A stretch of 64,000 nt of DNA from Poecilobothrus nobilitatus (taxonomy: Eukaryota > Arthropoda > Insecta > Diptera > Dolichopodidae): positions 264,794,515 through 264,858,514 of the forward strand of contig OX352773.1 of the NCBI GenBank assembly GCA_947095535.1, given 5' to 3'. The notes below the pieces were generated by a model. That model was not told the DNA's origin and searched no databases. It was given only the letters and a program-made list of their open reading frames with translations. Shown here piece after piece: positions 1 to 10,296 of the stretch. A program made the translations under genes and the position numbers. Numbering within the stretch: the first letter of the stretch is position 1; each line of letters starts with the position of its first letter.

Positions 1-216
1 TACCTCCGCACCTCCGTCAGCATTCATAGTGCAACTAAGGTAGTTGAACTAGTTAAGGTATTCAGCTGGTTGCGTTTTCAGCGTGATGAGTTGGCTGCAG
101 GTGCTGTGATTTTCATTGCTTTGGTTTACCTGATGTTTATTTCAAGGCCTACGTTAAGTACCAGTCTTTCTATGTGTTCTACTTTCGATGTCGTCTGTAT
201 AATCCTGGGTTGCTAG
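1..216 (+). other. Edge-truncated open frame of unknown nature
   Basis: Frame 1 is open from the window edge for 71 codons and ends at TAG (214-216). The stretch is clearly richer in G+C than the next kilobase and contains a hydrophobic segment (GAVIFIALVYLMFI). No start can be assigned because the reading frame runs out of the window. On the other strand an ATG at the extreme left (reading MNADGGAEV outwards) is also possible. It could be the end of a host exon or a fragment of a mobile element. I do not recognise the product. Confidence 0.3.
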
Positions 217-1219
217 GAGGCGAGTAAAGGGTCAAGTAATACCTCTTTTTTGTTTACAAACTTTGGATATTATATTCTGACAATATATTAACCTGACAAT
301 GTAACTCCTCTTTATTCAGTATCTAATGCACAGATATACATATATATATAATAATATGTGTAAATGTATACATATTCTAGAATTGCTTAATTTTTTAACC
401 AACTTAACTCCTTCCTATAATAATATTTTATAATTACATATTTCATTAAACAAGCATTAAAAACGGTAGGAGCGCAAATTTCCGTTAGACTATTTTTTGA
501 AATCCTAATTTTTTAACCAATTATTATAAAGTCCCTTCTAATTATTTATACATATTTTTTGATTAAAATCCCGTAGAGTTTTTTTTCTCTCTACGTCAAC
601 TGCATAAATATTCCATTCGAAGTTAAGCTTTTGTTAATTTAAATTGTTTGAAGTTAATTTTTTGGAATTTTTTTTTTTTTGAAATTATGACACCACCCCA
701 AACTGTTTGTTTTCTAATAAATCACTTTAGATTTTAATTTCAATTAAACTGATATGAAAATGATAAAAAAAAAAAACTTCAAAAATTAAATAGAATTGTA
801 TTGATTTATTAATAACTTATAAGTGATAATTGATATTATATTATTTATAAAGTAGTTATTAACAAAATTTGATTAGTAAATCACGATAATTATAATTTTA
901 TTATTGTTACGTTTAGTTTCTTTCTTGCTTCCTCTATATACTAAGAATCAGTTATATTAATTACTATATTTTAAAGTTCACTCAAAAAAAAGTGTACACA
1001 ATTCATTTAACATGAAATTTATTTCATTTTTCTGCATTGTTTATTAAAGTGTTGTTGTATAATCATTTATTTCAACATAAATAAACGTGAGTCGAATAAA
1101 AATAAATAAGGTAAAATATGTGTACACATTTAATTAATTAGACCTAACATTTAAGTACTTGATGCTATATAATATATGTATATGGACAACAATACATATA
1201 TTTGTATATATTTATAATA
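217..1219. other. AT-rich intergenic DNA
   Basis: A/T homopolymers and a short TATA-type microsatellite near 335-350. I see no convincing exon, RNA gene or terminal repeat here. Confidence 0.6.
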
Positions 1220-2047
1220 ATGGCTACATACATAATCGCCCAAAATAAAAATGACCAAAAATCAAAAATGAATACATAATCACCGAAAATATTTTGGTCC
1301 AATTTTTATTTTACAAAAAAAATCAAAAACTAAAAATAAAGGGAAAATCACTGAAAATTAAATCAAGGTAAACCTAAAAGTAACATTGATAAATCGCCCA
1401 AAAATTTTAATTTATTTTTCATGAAAAATGAGGCAAAGATAAAATAAAAATCGGTCAATTTAATAAAACTAGAAAAAAAAATTTTAAAAAGCTATTCTTA
1501 AAAATTTAAAACAGTTAAAAATTTTTATTTATTCGAAATGAACAAATCAGCTTTTACCGGCATAGAAAAAAATAAACAATTTTTGACTGTATTTGCGCGT
1601 AAAATAAAGCTAAACAAGCTAAACAAAACAAAAATGCTGAAAATAACAGTGATCATTTTTTTTTGGCCGTTTTCAAATTTTAATATTTTTGCTCTTATTT
1701 TATAATAAAAAAATCCCGTAAAAATTAAAAAAACAAAAAAACCGTCCAAAATGGAGTCTCGGTGACCCAGTGACTGTGATTTCGATTACCACACACGTTG
1801 TAAGAATAACTTCCCCTTATGACATTTACAGTCACACTTGGAAAGAAAAGGCTTCCTTGTCATATTTATGTGGCAGGTAAATAAACTACAAAAAAAAAAA
1901 CTGTAAACTCCTATTTTATACTTACATATAAAATATATTTATAGGAAGGAGTTTCTACTTACATTATTTCCCAAAAATTTTATAGTACGATTAAACATTT
2001 TTAATTTTTGGCCATTTTTATTTTTTGATGTTTATACATGCAGCCAT
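1220..2047. mobile_element. TIR element with about 45-bp imperfect inverted ends
   Basis: The left end (1220 onward, ATGGCTACATACATAA) is matched by the reverse complement of the right end (to 2047, ATGGCTGCATGTATAA). The similarity continues inward through a block reading AAAATAAAAATG.CCAAAAAT.AAAAATG with few differences. Internal AATCGCCCAAAA motifs recur. No transposase is visible; the short open frame on the minus strand at 1525-1749 is low complexity. About 828 bp. This looks like a non-autonomous DNA transposon of unassigned superfamily. Flanking AATA-type bases are too simple to prove a target duplication. Confidence 0.6.
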
Positions 2048-2412
2048 AAATAATAGATGTATTTATTTTAATACCACATAATAATTTGTAATACAAAGTT
2101 AAAAAGATAAAAAAAAAAAAAAAATTATTAATAAAAAATTTGACGAAAATATGTATAAAAATTTTAAAATATTTTTATCAGTTACATTTTGATGTTCTAC
2201 GAGTTTGGATTAAAAGTTTTCTATTATTAAGTTTTTGAAATTCTAAAAATTTATTTATTAAATACCTCATAAATCAATTGTATTAAATAGCTCAAAAAAC
2301 TGATTATAAGTAATTAATTATATTTAAAAACTAATTCATGACATTATGACTAATTAAAAGTGAATAATTAATATTAAAGAATTTGAAAAATTATAAGTGC
2401 TTAAGATATAAA
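2048..2412 (+). promoter_or_regulatory. Presumed upstream region and leader of the 2413-9717 gene
   Basis: AT-rich DNA immediately 5' of the start codon. The ATG at 2413 is preceded by AAA-rich context (ATATAAAATGG), as is usual for insect starts. No clear initiator or TATA position could be fixed, so the transcription start is unknown. Confidence 0.3.
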
Positions 2413-2489
2413 ATGGAATTACAAGATAATAACAAGCATAATCAATTTGATATTGAAACAACATTAAAAATACCAGAAGAATGGTTAGA
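2413..2489 (+). CDS. Exon 1 of uncharacterised 363-aa protein gene
   Basis: Start exon, 77 nt, encoding residues 1-25 and two bases of codon 26. It begins MELQDNNKHNQ and ends at a consensus donor, TTAGA|GTAAGT. The peptide is acidic and polar. The start is chosen because it is the first in-frame ATG before the donor and the joined frame then stays open through all four exons. See exon 4 for family assignment. Confidence 0.72.
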
Positions 2490-4042
2490 GTAAGTTAATT
2501 TTTTTTTTTATTTACATATTTAATTTTTTAAATTTAAATATTTCATGTGTATTATTTTCATATATATATATATAACTGATATTGCTGAAATATTCGTTTA
2601 GGGTAATGAAAGTATAAATGTTATGTAAAAATATAACAAAATAAGTCAACAAAAAAACTAGATGGTTAATTTGAAAATCTAAGATGTTACTTAATAAAAA
2701 ATGTACGGTTAGAAGGAGTAAAGGTAGTTACTAAAGCTATGATGACATAATGATAGCCTCGCTTTGTTGTTACTTTAGAAAACAAATATTTCAACATAAG
2801 GAACTTTTTTTAAATGACTTTAAATTTCTAATAATCTTTCATAATGTAAAATTTGATATGAAAGAAATTATGGAATATTTTTTTTTTTTATTTTATTTTT
2901 TATGTTTAATAATATGTCAAAGTATTGTCAATGCTAAAACAGAAAATAGATCAACACTATGGTCTCTCCACGCTTCTTATTAAGTCAGATATCATTTTCA
3001 TACGTATAATAATATGTTTAAATGTCGCTTCCTCGTACAACGTGAGCATTGTGTCACCACCTTAAAATTATTTTGAGTTGAAATGAATAGAAGAAAAAAT
3101 TCGAAATGTGTAACATCGGTATATTTACTGAATGAAATATTTACCGTATGATATTTACTGGTTCAATTTAAAGACAAAAAATGCGATAATTTATGTGATG
3201 AATAGGGTTTGGATTTTTAGGTTGTTAAAATATAAAAATATGCACTTAATATTCTCTAAAAATATTCTTGGAAAATATGCTCTTAAAATTGAATTCATAT
3301 AGCCTTTATTTACATAACTTAACATAATAAAATAAAAAGAAAAAAAAAATCAGATAGTTCATAGTGAAGCATAATTCAACATCGCCAAAATATGCTGAAA
3401 GATTTTTCAATATCGACTGAGCATACTTAAATGCAGATATTTCTGCTGCTGAGTATTTAAAGATATCTGGCAATTCATTGACTTTTATTTCTTAAATATC
3501 TCATATAGCTTTTAATACTTCTAAATCTACCTTAATTATGTTAATATTTCTTATAACGAAATATTATACAATATTGTATTTTTGGCATTTTTCAAAAAAG
3601 TTGAATATAAAAATGCTCGAATTTAGGCTCTTAACGTAAAAATATGTTAAATTATTCTGTTTTAAAAAAATATGCTAAAAAAGGTTTTTGTAAGGAAAAT
3701 ATGCTAAATATGCATTTATTTGCTTAAACCTAAAAATCCTAGCCCCAGTTATGAATGATAATGTAAGGAATGGATGCAATGCTTAGTTAATAATTTTGAC
3801 ACTTATTACGTTGTAGGATTTATTGTTATAAATGATTCTGTATTTTAATATATACTATATAATAAACAATTAATCTAATTTAGATTCGGAAATAAGGTTG
3901 TAAGACTCTATATAGTTTTTTCTAAACCTTAATTATAATTACTTTTCACTTTTTATTTTTTGGATTTTTGTTTTTTTTTTTAAATCAAAAAAAAAATTTA
4001 CTTTAATAAATATATAAAAAAATTTTCTTTTATTTCTCTTAG
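2490..4042 (+). other. Intron 1 (1553 bp)
   Basis: GTAAGT donor and pyrimidine-rich TTTCTCTTAG acceptor. It holds a hAT-like MITE at 3204-3747 and otherwise AT-rich sequence. The open frame at 2750-2983 within it is low complexity and is not supported as coding. Confidence 0.65.
3204..3747. mobile_element. hAT-like MITE in intron 1
   Basis: The inner inverted repeat GGATTTTTAGGTT is seen at both ends: left AGGGTTTGGATTTTTAGG, right end reversed TGGGGCTAGGATTTTTAGG. Subterminal AAATATGC motifs repeat many times inside, as is typical of hAT-type non-autonomous elements. ATGAAT lies next to both ends and may be a decayed 8-bp target duplication. No coding capacity. Confidence 0.55.
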
Positions 4043-4266
4043 ATTAGAAAATAAAATCTTGGATAATAATGAAGATGATCGGGATAAGAATTTTGTAGGT
4101 GATAATGATAACTTAAATAATGTATCTGTTACTCCAATGGAAGATTCAATAGAGTGTAACGAAAAAACAGTCAAATTTAAAAGTAAAAATATTGATTGCG
4201 ATAAAGATAAAGTTAGAAATATTTATGAATATTTAATTAATGATAGTCAAGGAATAACTTATACTA
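4043..4266 (+). CDS. Exon 2 of uncharacterised 363-aa protein gene
   Basis: Internal exon of 224 nt between CTTAG|ATTAG and ACTA|GTAAGT. Joined to exon 1 it reads ...WLELENKILDNNEDD... and covers residues 26-100. It is rich in Asp, Asn and Lys, so it is probably a disordered acidic linker. The frame enters with two bases carried over and leaves with one, matching its neighbours exactly. No known domain recognised. Confidence 0.72.
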
Positions 4267-4337
4267 GTAAGTAAAAATATTTTAATTATTTAATGATCTG
4301 ATATTCATTTATTTATTTTTTATTTAATAAAATATAG
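4267..4337 (+). other. Intron 2 (71 bp)
   Basis: A short intron, GTAAGT to AATATAG, of the size typical of small fly introns. Phase 1. Confidence 0.7.
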
Positions 4338-4406
4338 ATGTTGACATTCATTATGAGATTTTACATTCTTTGGTGGATGTAACCAATAGTAGTTACGAAA
4401 ATTTAA
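4338..4406 (+). CDS. Exon 3 of uncharacterised 363-aa protein gene
   Basis: Small 69-nt exon between AATATAG|ATG and TTTAA|GTAAGT. It encodes about residues 101-123 (NVDIHYEILHSLVDVTNSS...). It is too short to stand out as an open frame, but it is bounded by consensus sites and preserves the reading frame between exons 2 and 4. Confidence 0.68.
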
Positions 4407-4904
4407 GTAAGTTTTTTCAAAATTTTATTGATTTTGTTATACATTTTAAAATTTTAGTACATACTTTTATCTTTAAGGCACCTTTTTTACAGCACATTTG
4501 AAAAAAAAATTTTTTTATTTTTGCTTATCAGTTCCACTTAGTCCATTCTTCCAGTCTTCTGTTTAAGAAAGAAAATCGTAATTTTAACCATGTATAAATT
4601 AAAGAAAAATTAATGTTGTATAACATGTTTTTTATTTATCCCCACTCATTACGGAGTTATACAGCCTCTTAAAATTTGAAAAAGCCTTACTTTTAAATCT
4701 GTATACCTTAGGGTCTGTTTAAAATTTTTTCAATATAGAAACACCAAACGAGAAGAATTTTTTTATCTTTATTTGATTTAATTGATAAATTTTTTAATGA
4801 AATTTACCGTTATGTAAAAGCAGGCAGCCAGATATATACATATATATCAATAATAAAACCTAATTAAAAGTAATAAAGTTGCTAACTTGTTGAGCATACA
4901 TAAA

Positions 4905-5784
4905 GGGTTTTTCAATTTGAGTGATATGATTTCTTTAAAAAAAAAAAACACACTAATTGTTAAGGAAATTCAAATGTTTTTTATTCAATGTGAAGTACAA
5001 TCAATACAATTAAATTCTGAATAAAACGTCATTCAAATGACATCCACGACTTCTTTTGCAGGAACGAATTTGATGAACCCAATTTTCGAGCACTTTTTGC
5101 ACTAAATCAAGTCGTATGTCATAACAAAACTGTCGATTCTGGTGCGAAGAAAATCAACAAATTATTTATAAACAACCATCACATTCACCTAAATTGACAG
5201 TTTGGTGTGGTTTTTGGTCTGGTGGAATCATCGGTCCGTACTTCTTTCGAAATGAAAGCTGGTAACACCGTTACTGTCAATGGAAAGCGGTATAGATCGA
5301 TGATAACCAGTTTTTTATGGCTGAAATTGGAAGAAGTTGATCTTGACAACATCTGGTTTTAACAAAACGGGGCTACGTGCCACACAGCATGTGCAACAAC
5401 CGAATTATTGCGAGAAAAGTTTGAAGATTCGATTATTTCAAGAAATTGCGACATTGAATGGCCTCCAAGAAGTTGTGATTTAACACCATTAGACTATTTC
5501 TTATGGGGTTATTTGAAGTCATTGGCTTTAGCAATAAACCAGACTCTCTTCAAGCTTTAGAAGTCAATATTGAACGTGCTATTCATGACATACGACTTGA
5601 TTTAGTGCTTGATTTAGTAGGAAAAAGTGCTCGAAAATTGGTTTCATCGAATTTGTCCCTGCAAAAGAAGTCGTGGAGGCCATTTGAATGACGTTTTATT
5701 CAGAACTTAATTGTATCGATTGTACTTCACATTTAGTGTGTTTTTTTTTTGAAAAGAAATCATATCACTCAAATTGAAAAATCC
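4905..5784 (+). mobile_element. Fold-back rosa-type (DD41D) mariner relic
   Basis: The first ~218 bp (4905-5122) are an inverted copy of the last ~200 bp (5585-5784). The element therefore carries very long terminal inverted repeats made from its own 3' end instead of the normal short TIR and 5' coding part. The middle (5123-5584, + strand) encodes a broken C-terminal transposase: VTVWCGFWSGGIIGPYF, then the second catalytic-region block (changed to QNG, preceded by a stop), then WPPRSCDLTPLDYFLWGY. Outer ends read GGGTTTTTCAATTTGAGTGA and flank on TA. It lies sense-oriented in intron 3. Confidence 0.85.
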
Positions 5785-6515
5785 TATACATTTAGCATGC
5801 ATACATTTTATACATTTTAAGTATGAAATAATGAGTACAGTTTATTTTGAGTTTAAAGTTTAAAGTGGCGTATACAAAGTTGAATAACTCGATAATTAAT
5901 TTGTTATTGAACACAAACCATAAATTTAATTAAGTAATTAAATTATATTATTGCACCTCCCCAGCCATTATAATAATAATAATTGTTTCACTTTTAATTT
6001 TTTTTTTTGAACTCCCTTAATAATAATAATAGAAGTCTATTAGAATATTTAAAAATTAAAAAAAAAAAAACTAAATAAACATTATAACAATTAGTATACA
6101 AAAAATACTTAATTAGCGATCTTAATTGCTCAATTTATATTAAAAAAATGAATTATGGTATAAATATGGTATAATCAGGTATAATATTCAAAACAGCTTT
6201 GTTTAACAAACAAAATTAAAAAACAAAAAATGTGGTTTTTTTTTATAAAAGAAATTACCGTTATTAAAAAAGGTGACAAAAAATATATACATATATTATA
6301 ATAGTTCAAATCAATTATATTACCTAAACTAAACCATTGATAATATTGGAATGAGTCATACAATTCAAATCATATATTGTATGTTCTAGTGGTATTTGTG
6401 AATATTCACCAGTTAATGTTTAATTAAATTTAATTTTAATTAAATCAGAATTATGTTTTGACAGCTGTAATTTCTAAAATTTTCCGATAATAGAATTCTA
6501 CATTTTATTTTCCTA

Positions 6516-7060
6516 GTCAAGCGCCAATCAAATCCTTAGTAGCAAAAGTTACGAAATCTAAAGCGGTAAAGAGATGGCGAGAATTATTGAAAATACTTTC
6601 AGCCCAGAACACTATGAACGAATGTCCCAGGACACGAGTATATTACAAGAAACGAATCGGCCAATAAGTTAGCAAAGTACGAATTACAATTTGGATATAC
6701 GTTGAGAATACTGTACACTTTTTTCTCTAAGACCTAAAATAAGACAGTTGGTTAGTGTTATTACGTCCATTGCCTTTTTGATAGATATGCTAGAAGATTA
6801 GGTATGGATTTGAATGTTAACTGTAGATTTTGTAGTGAAATTGACACTATATAGAGAACATGGCACAATGTCTGTATACTTATCCCGCAGTCTGTCAAGA
6901 AAAAGACGGAAATATTTTTGTAGTTTAAGTGAACAAGATTTAGGTTAACTTTCTGAAATGGATTTTTCAAAGCTTCTTCCGTCAGACTGGTATCATTCTG
7001 GCATAAATCTAAGCAAACTTAATACCACCTTTGGTTGTTGAATAGGTTCTCCTAAAATAA
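6516..7060 (+). pseudogene. Non-LTR retrotransposon 3' remnant (RNase H / CCHC-like tail)
   Basis: The broken plus-strand frame around 6760-6880 reads FDRYARRLGM...NCRFCSEIDTI, followed after a stop/frameshift by an H...C block (HMAQC-like). This is the cysteine-histidine region found near the C-terminus of I/jockey/R1-type non-LTR retrotransposon polyproteins. Earlier, an R/K-rich stretch (AVKRWRELLK) fits the same region. The non-coding tail at 6930-7050 reappears diverged at 51335-51480. Several stops and shifts: dead copy, truncated at its 5' side. Confidence 0.6.
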
Positions 7061-8195
7061 ACTTTTTTTTTTGTATTTTTTTAATCATCTTTTTTCGTAG
7101 TTTGTAAAAAATCAAAATCTAAATTTTCCGAAACTTTTTTAAATCTCAATTTCACAATTTTCAAATGGAAATCATATTTAAAAATGAAAATGGACAAAAA
7201 TAAACCAAAAGGTAGATATAGTGTAAAAATTTGAAATTTCTTTTGTGGTTACCAAGAACTATTTGCGGTTATCAAGGGTTAATAGTAAAGTATTAATTTT
7301 ATTCTCATATACGAAAAGGTATGATAAAATTTAGAGATATTAAATAATTTCAAAAATAAAACATTACTTGGGTTGCCCCTTAGACTCAGCTGTTTACATT
7401 TTAGTCATTCGCTGGGTATAAATTTTAAAGTAATATTTTATTTATTTTTTTTTTTTTGTTTAGAAAATTTAATTTCGAACTAAAAAAGTATAATTGCTCG
7501 AAAGTGTAATTTACAAAAAAGCAATAATATTTGTTTTTAGGTTTACAATATTTAATTTTGTCGCAATTAAATTAAATTAAAATTAAAGAAAGATCTCAAA
7601 AACCTTAGCAAACAATTTTCTATAAAATATTTTCATTTGTTTCCAGAGACATTATTATAAAATCATGCTTATAAAAAAAAAAAATTAATTTTCGAAAAAA
7701 TAAACTTTTGATGGAGTAAATTATAAACGTTATTTGTTTTATATATATTAATTTCAATTATAGTATTGAATAATTAATTTAATAATTAGTTTACTTTTTT
7801 TCATTATTTTAAAATTTTAAGTTCACTAAATTAGCATTTAATGTAAAAATTATATGCTAAGTATTTTAAAGCACATATTCAGTAATTTTTTGTATTTATT
7901 TTGTTAATTACATTTATGATAATGCGCTTATAGTTTTCTATTATGAATTAAGAGGCTTAAAAATAATTAAAAACCGAAACGATAATTATTGATATTGTTT
8001 TATCGCAGTATTGTATAGTTGGAATATTAAAATTTAATTTCTTAATTGATTTGATTATTTTCAATCTTCCAAAATATGTTATAATAATTAATAACGTCTA
8101 CAAATAAAAATACAATGCATTGTATTGAATTTTCAATGATTCCTCAAATAAATTAACAAAGCTTTCTGTATTATTTTTAATTTGTGATATGTGTG

Positions 8196-8222
8196 CCATC
8201 TATTATCTTATACAAGAATTAT
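8196..8222. repeat. 27-bp repeat shared with 17717-17743
   Basis: CCATCTATTATCTTATACAA and the next seven bases (GAATTAT) occur identically here and at 17717-17743. In the second place the sequence is the distal part of a minus-oriented tRNA-headed repeat, so this may be the 5'-truncated tail of the same SINE-like family. Confidence 0.5.
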
Positions 8223-8280
8223 TTTATTTTTTTTTTTGTAATAATTATCTATACTTATTAATATACAATTTAAAAATGTG

Positions 8281-8395
8281 TGTTGGTCATTCTAGAATAA
8301 AAATTATTTATTTTAGAAATTTTAATAGAAAATTGATATAGTGGTTAAACACATGGCGAAATAGTATATGGGTCAGAGTTCGAACCATGAAGTAT
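8281..8395 (+). repeat. SINE-like piece with tRNA-like head
   Basis: TGTTGGTCATTCTAGAATAA at 8281 is followed about 60 bp later by an A-box-like TAGTGGTTAAAC and, 35 bp further, a B-box-like GAGTTCGAACC (8376-8386). The same order of motifs occurs on the minus strand at 41671-41811. There is no complete cloverleaf, so this is a tRNA-derived repeat and not a tRNA gene. Confidence 0.5.
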
Positions 8396-8995
8396 ACTTC
8401 TTTTTCTTTATAATTAAAAATTTGAAAAATAATAACAAGTACTATGTACTAATTTTTTGAATACGGGGCATTGAACTATGTATAACTAGTTTAATGGGGC
8501 ATTGAACTAATCCTTCGGTCTGCACGATAACTCAATTTAGTTGATTCTGAAGTTTTTAGCATTTTATCTTTGTAAAACTGTTAGTTTCGTTATTGAAATT
8601 ATGAGTAAGTCTGATCGGAGGCTTCGAGTAGCTGCCATACAACTTCTTTCTTTGTATGAAAATAACTTATAGTGTCTATGGAAGCAAGGTATCTCAAATT
8701 TTGTGAAAACAAGTCAAGTTTCACATTAACAACTCTAGTAAAATTTATTTAGTTGCTCTATACCAAAAAAAAAAAAATAAATAAATATATCTATAAATAT
8801 ATCTCGATATACTTAATTCAGATATCTAAAATTTTTCCGTAAACAAAATAATATACAAGTCTTGTTAGTTAAAATAATCAATAAAAAAAAATTTTTTTTT
8901 TTAATTAAAATTAAAAGTTAAAAGTTTAATTAAAAGATAATTTGGTTCAACAAATAATTAAATATTTTTTTTTTTTTTTTTTGTTTTAATTACAG

Positions 8996-9717
8996 GTACA
9001 GAAAATGAACATTTTTACCAATCTCAACAATCAAAAAATTGTTTGGAAGAAACAAAAAATTCTATTAAAAATAATAATACTGCCATAGAAATAAAAAAAC
9101 TGTTATGCTCTCATCAGATCTGTCAGAAATTTTTTTCAACTGAAGATCGTCAAAAAATATTTGAATATTTTTGGAATTTAAATTCACAACAAAAATTACA
9201 TTTTTTTTATAAATATATTAAAAGAAAAACTGATTTTTCATTAAAAACTGAATCAACTTTTAAATTTTATTTTCCTAAATGTCAACAAACTATTGAAATT
9301 TGTAGAGAATTTTTTTTAAATACATTGTCAATTGATCAAATAAATATTTATAATTTTTTTCAAAATTTAATTAATGAAAATATAGATAAAAAATATTTAT
9401 TATTAAAACCAGGTTTAGTTAAAATAAAAAATTTAAAAATAATTGAAAAATTTAATGAAATTCGTAATCATATTAAAAGTTTTCCTGTAATTGGTTCATA
9501 TTGTGATTGTAGAATAAATCAAAATTTAATAAAAAAATATCTTCAATATGGTCTTAATTTAAATAAAATGTATGAATGTTATAGAAAAAGTGTTAAAAAT
9601 CCATTAAAAATTTGCATGTATCGAAGAATTTTTAATGAAGAATTTAATTATAGATTTTTATATCCAAAAAAACATAAAAAAACATGTAAATTAGTTAATT
9701 TTAAACCGTACAAATAA
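8996..9717 (+). CDS. Exon 4 (last) of uncharacterised 363-aa protein; transposon-related fold
   Basis: Terminal exon, residues 124-363, ending PYK-TAA. After an Asn/Lys linker there is a block starting CSHQICQKFF (Cys161, Cys166) and continuing EDRQKIFEYFWNL, then ICREFFLNTLSI (225-236), HIKSFP (281-287), a YC..C group near 293, KMYECY (314-319), MYRRIFNEEFN (331-341) and PKK..KTC (347-354). From memory, this order of blocks matches a large, unnamed insect protein family that is often multicopy and probably derived from a DNA transposon. In that family a long C-terminal region follows the PKK-C block; here the protein stops nine residues after the Cys. Function unknown; a truncated relic and a domesticated DNA-binding-type protein are both possible. 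The frame shows no lesions. Confidence 0.75.
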
Positions 9718-9726
9718 ATAAATAAA
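9713..9726 (+). terminator. Overlapping poly(A) signals at gene end
   Basis: Three overlapping AATAAA hexamers (9713, 9717, 9721) start at the stop codon itself and continue just beyond it. If used, the 3' UTR is extremely short. Confidence 0.45.
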
Positions 9727-10093
9727 TTTTGTTTTAAAAATTTTGTCACTTTCATTTTTTCCCGCATGATAATAAAATTATTATTATTTAGATTTTTTTT
9801 TTTATTTATTGTGAATGGAGAGGGTAAAAAATTATTTATTTCTTGAAAAGGTTCACTTTTTCACTTAGACATTGTAAAAGATTGTATGAAAGAAAGTTAT
9901 AAAGGAAGAAAACGGTAACGAATTAAAAAAAAAATACATATTTCGTTTTATTTTTTTAATAATCACTCCAATTATTCAAAACTAGATTTTCTAATTGTAA
10001 TTTTAACTTGATCTTTTAAAACCTTTTTATAATTTATTTTAGTGATCATAAGATCTTACTTTCTTAAGTTTCTTGTAATTCAATTTATTTATA
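9727..10093. other. AT-rich spacer between the gene end and tRNA-Glu
   Basis: T- and A-rich spacer. I see no additional gene. Confidence 0.6.
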
Positions 10094-10165
10094 TCCCATA
10101 TGGTCTAGTGGCTAGGATAGCTGGCTTTCACCCAGCAGGCCCGGGTTCGATTCCCGGTATGGGAA
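10094..10165 (+). tRNA. tRNA-Glu (anticodon TTC)
   Basis: A 72-nt cloverleaf. Acceptor stem TCCCATA pairs perfectly with TATGGGA (10158-10164) and the discriminator base is A at 10165. The anticodon stem GCTGG/CCAGC encloses loop CTTTCAC with TTC at 10127-10129. The A box (TGGTCTAGTGG) and B box (GGTTCGATTCC) are intact and there is no intron. A long T run from 10174 serves as Pol III terminator. It decodes GAA/GAG. Confidence 0.97.
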
Positions 10166-10173
10166 GTTCCCTC

Positions 10174-10191
10174 TTTTTTTTTTTTTTTTTT
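10174..10191 (+). terminator. Pol III T-run terminator of tRNA-Glu
   Basis: An uninterrupted T tract starting nine bases after the mature 3' end of tRNA-Glu. Confidence 0.8.
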
Positions 10192-10224
10192 AAATTCTTT
10201 AAACAAATTATAAAAAATAACAAC

Positions 10225-10296
10225 CTCCCCGGCGGGGAATCGAACCCCGGTCTCCCGCGTGACAGGCGGGGATACTGACCACTATACTACCGAGGA
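10225..10296 (-). tRNA. tRNA-Asp (anticodon GTC)
   Basis: A 72-nt cloverleaf on the minus strand. The acceptor 5' strand is TCCTCGG (complement of 10290-10296). It pairs with CCGGGGA (complement of 10226-10232), with one wobble pair, and the discriminator is G. Anticodon stem CCCGC/GCGGG holds loop CTGTCAC with GTC (10261-10263). A and B boxes are intact and there is no intron. It converges on tRNA-Glu, 59 bp away. A six-T run on its own strand (plus-strand A's 10212-10217) fits termination. Confidence 0.97.

Larger units (their letters stand above)
4407..8995 (+). other. Intron 3 (4589 bp), transposon-laden
   Basis: Consensus GTAAGT donor, and a long T run followed by TTACAG acceptor (8994-8995). 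It contains a fold-back mariner (4905-5784), a non-LTR RNase H/tail remnant (about 6516-7060), a 27-bp repeat shared with 17717 (8196-8222) and a tRNA-like SINE piece (about 8281-8395). The remaining DNA (5785-6515 and 7061-8195) is AT-rich without recognisable structure. Confidence 0.65.

Noticed and set aside
8601..8672. Short frame MSKSDRRLRVAAIQLLSLYE
   Set aside because: It looks like the first helix of a transposase, but stops after 23 codons with no TIRs or further homology around it.
10042..10278. 78-codon open frame on the plus strand
   Set aside because: It runs straight through both tRNA genes; it is a translation of tRNA sequence and T runs.
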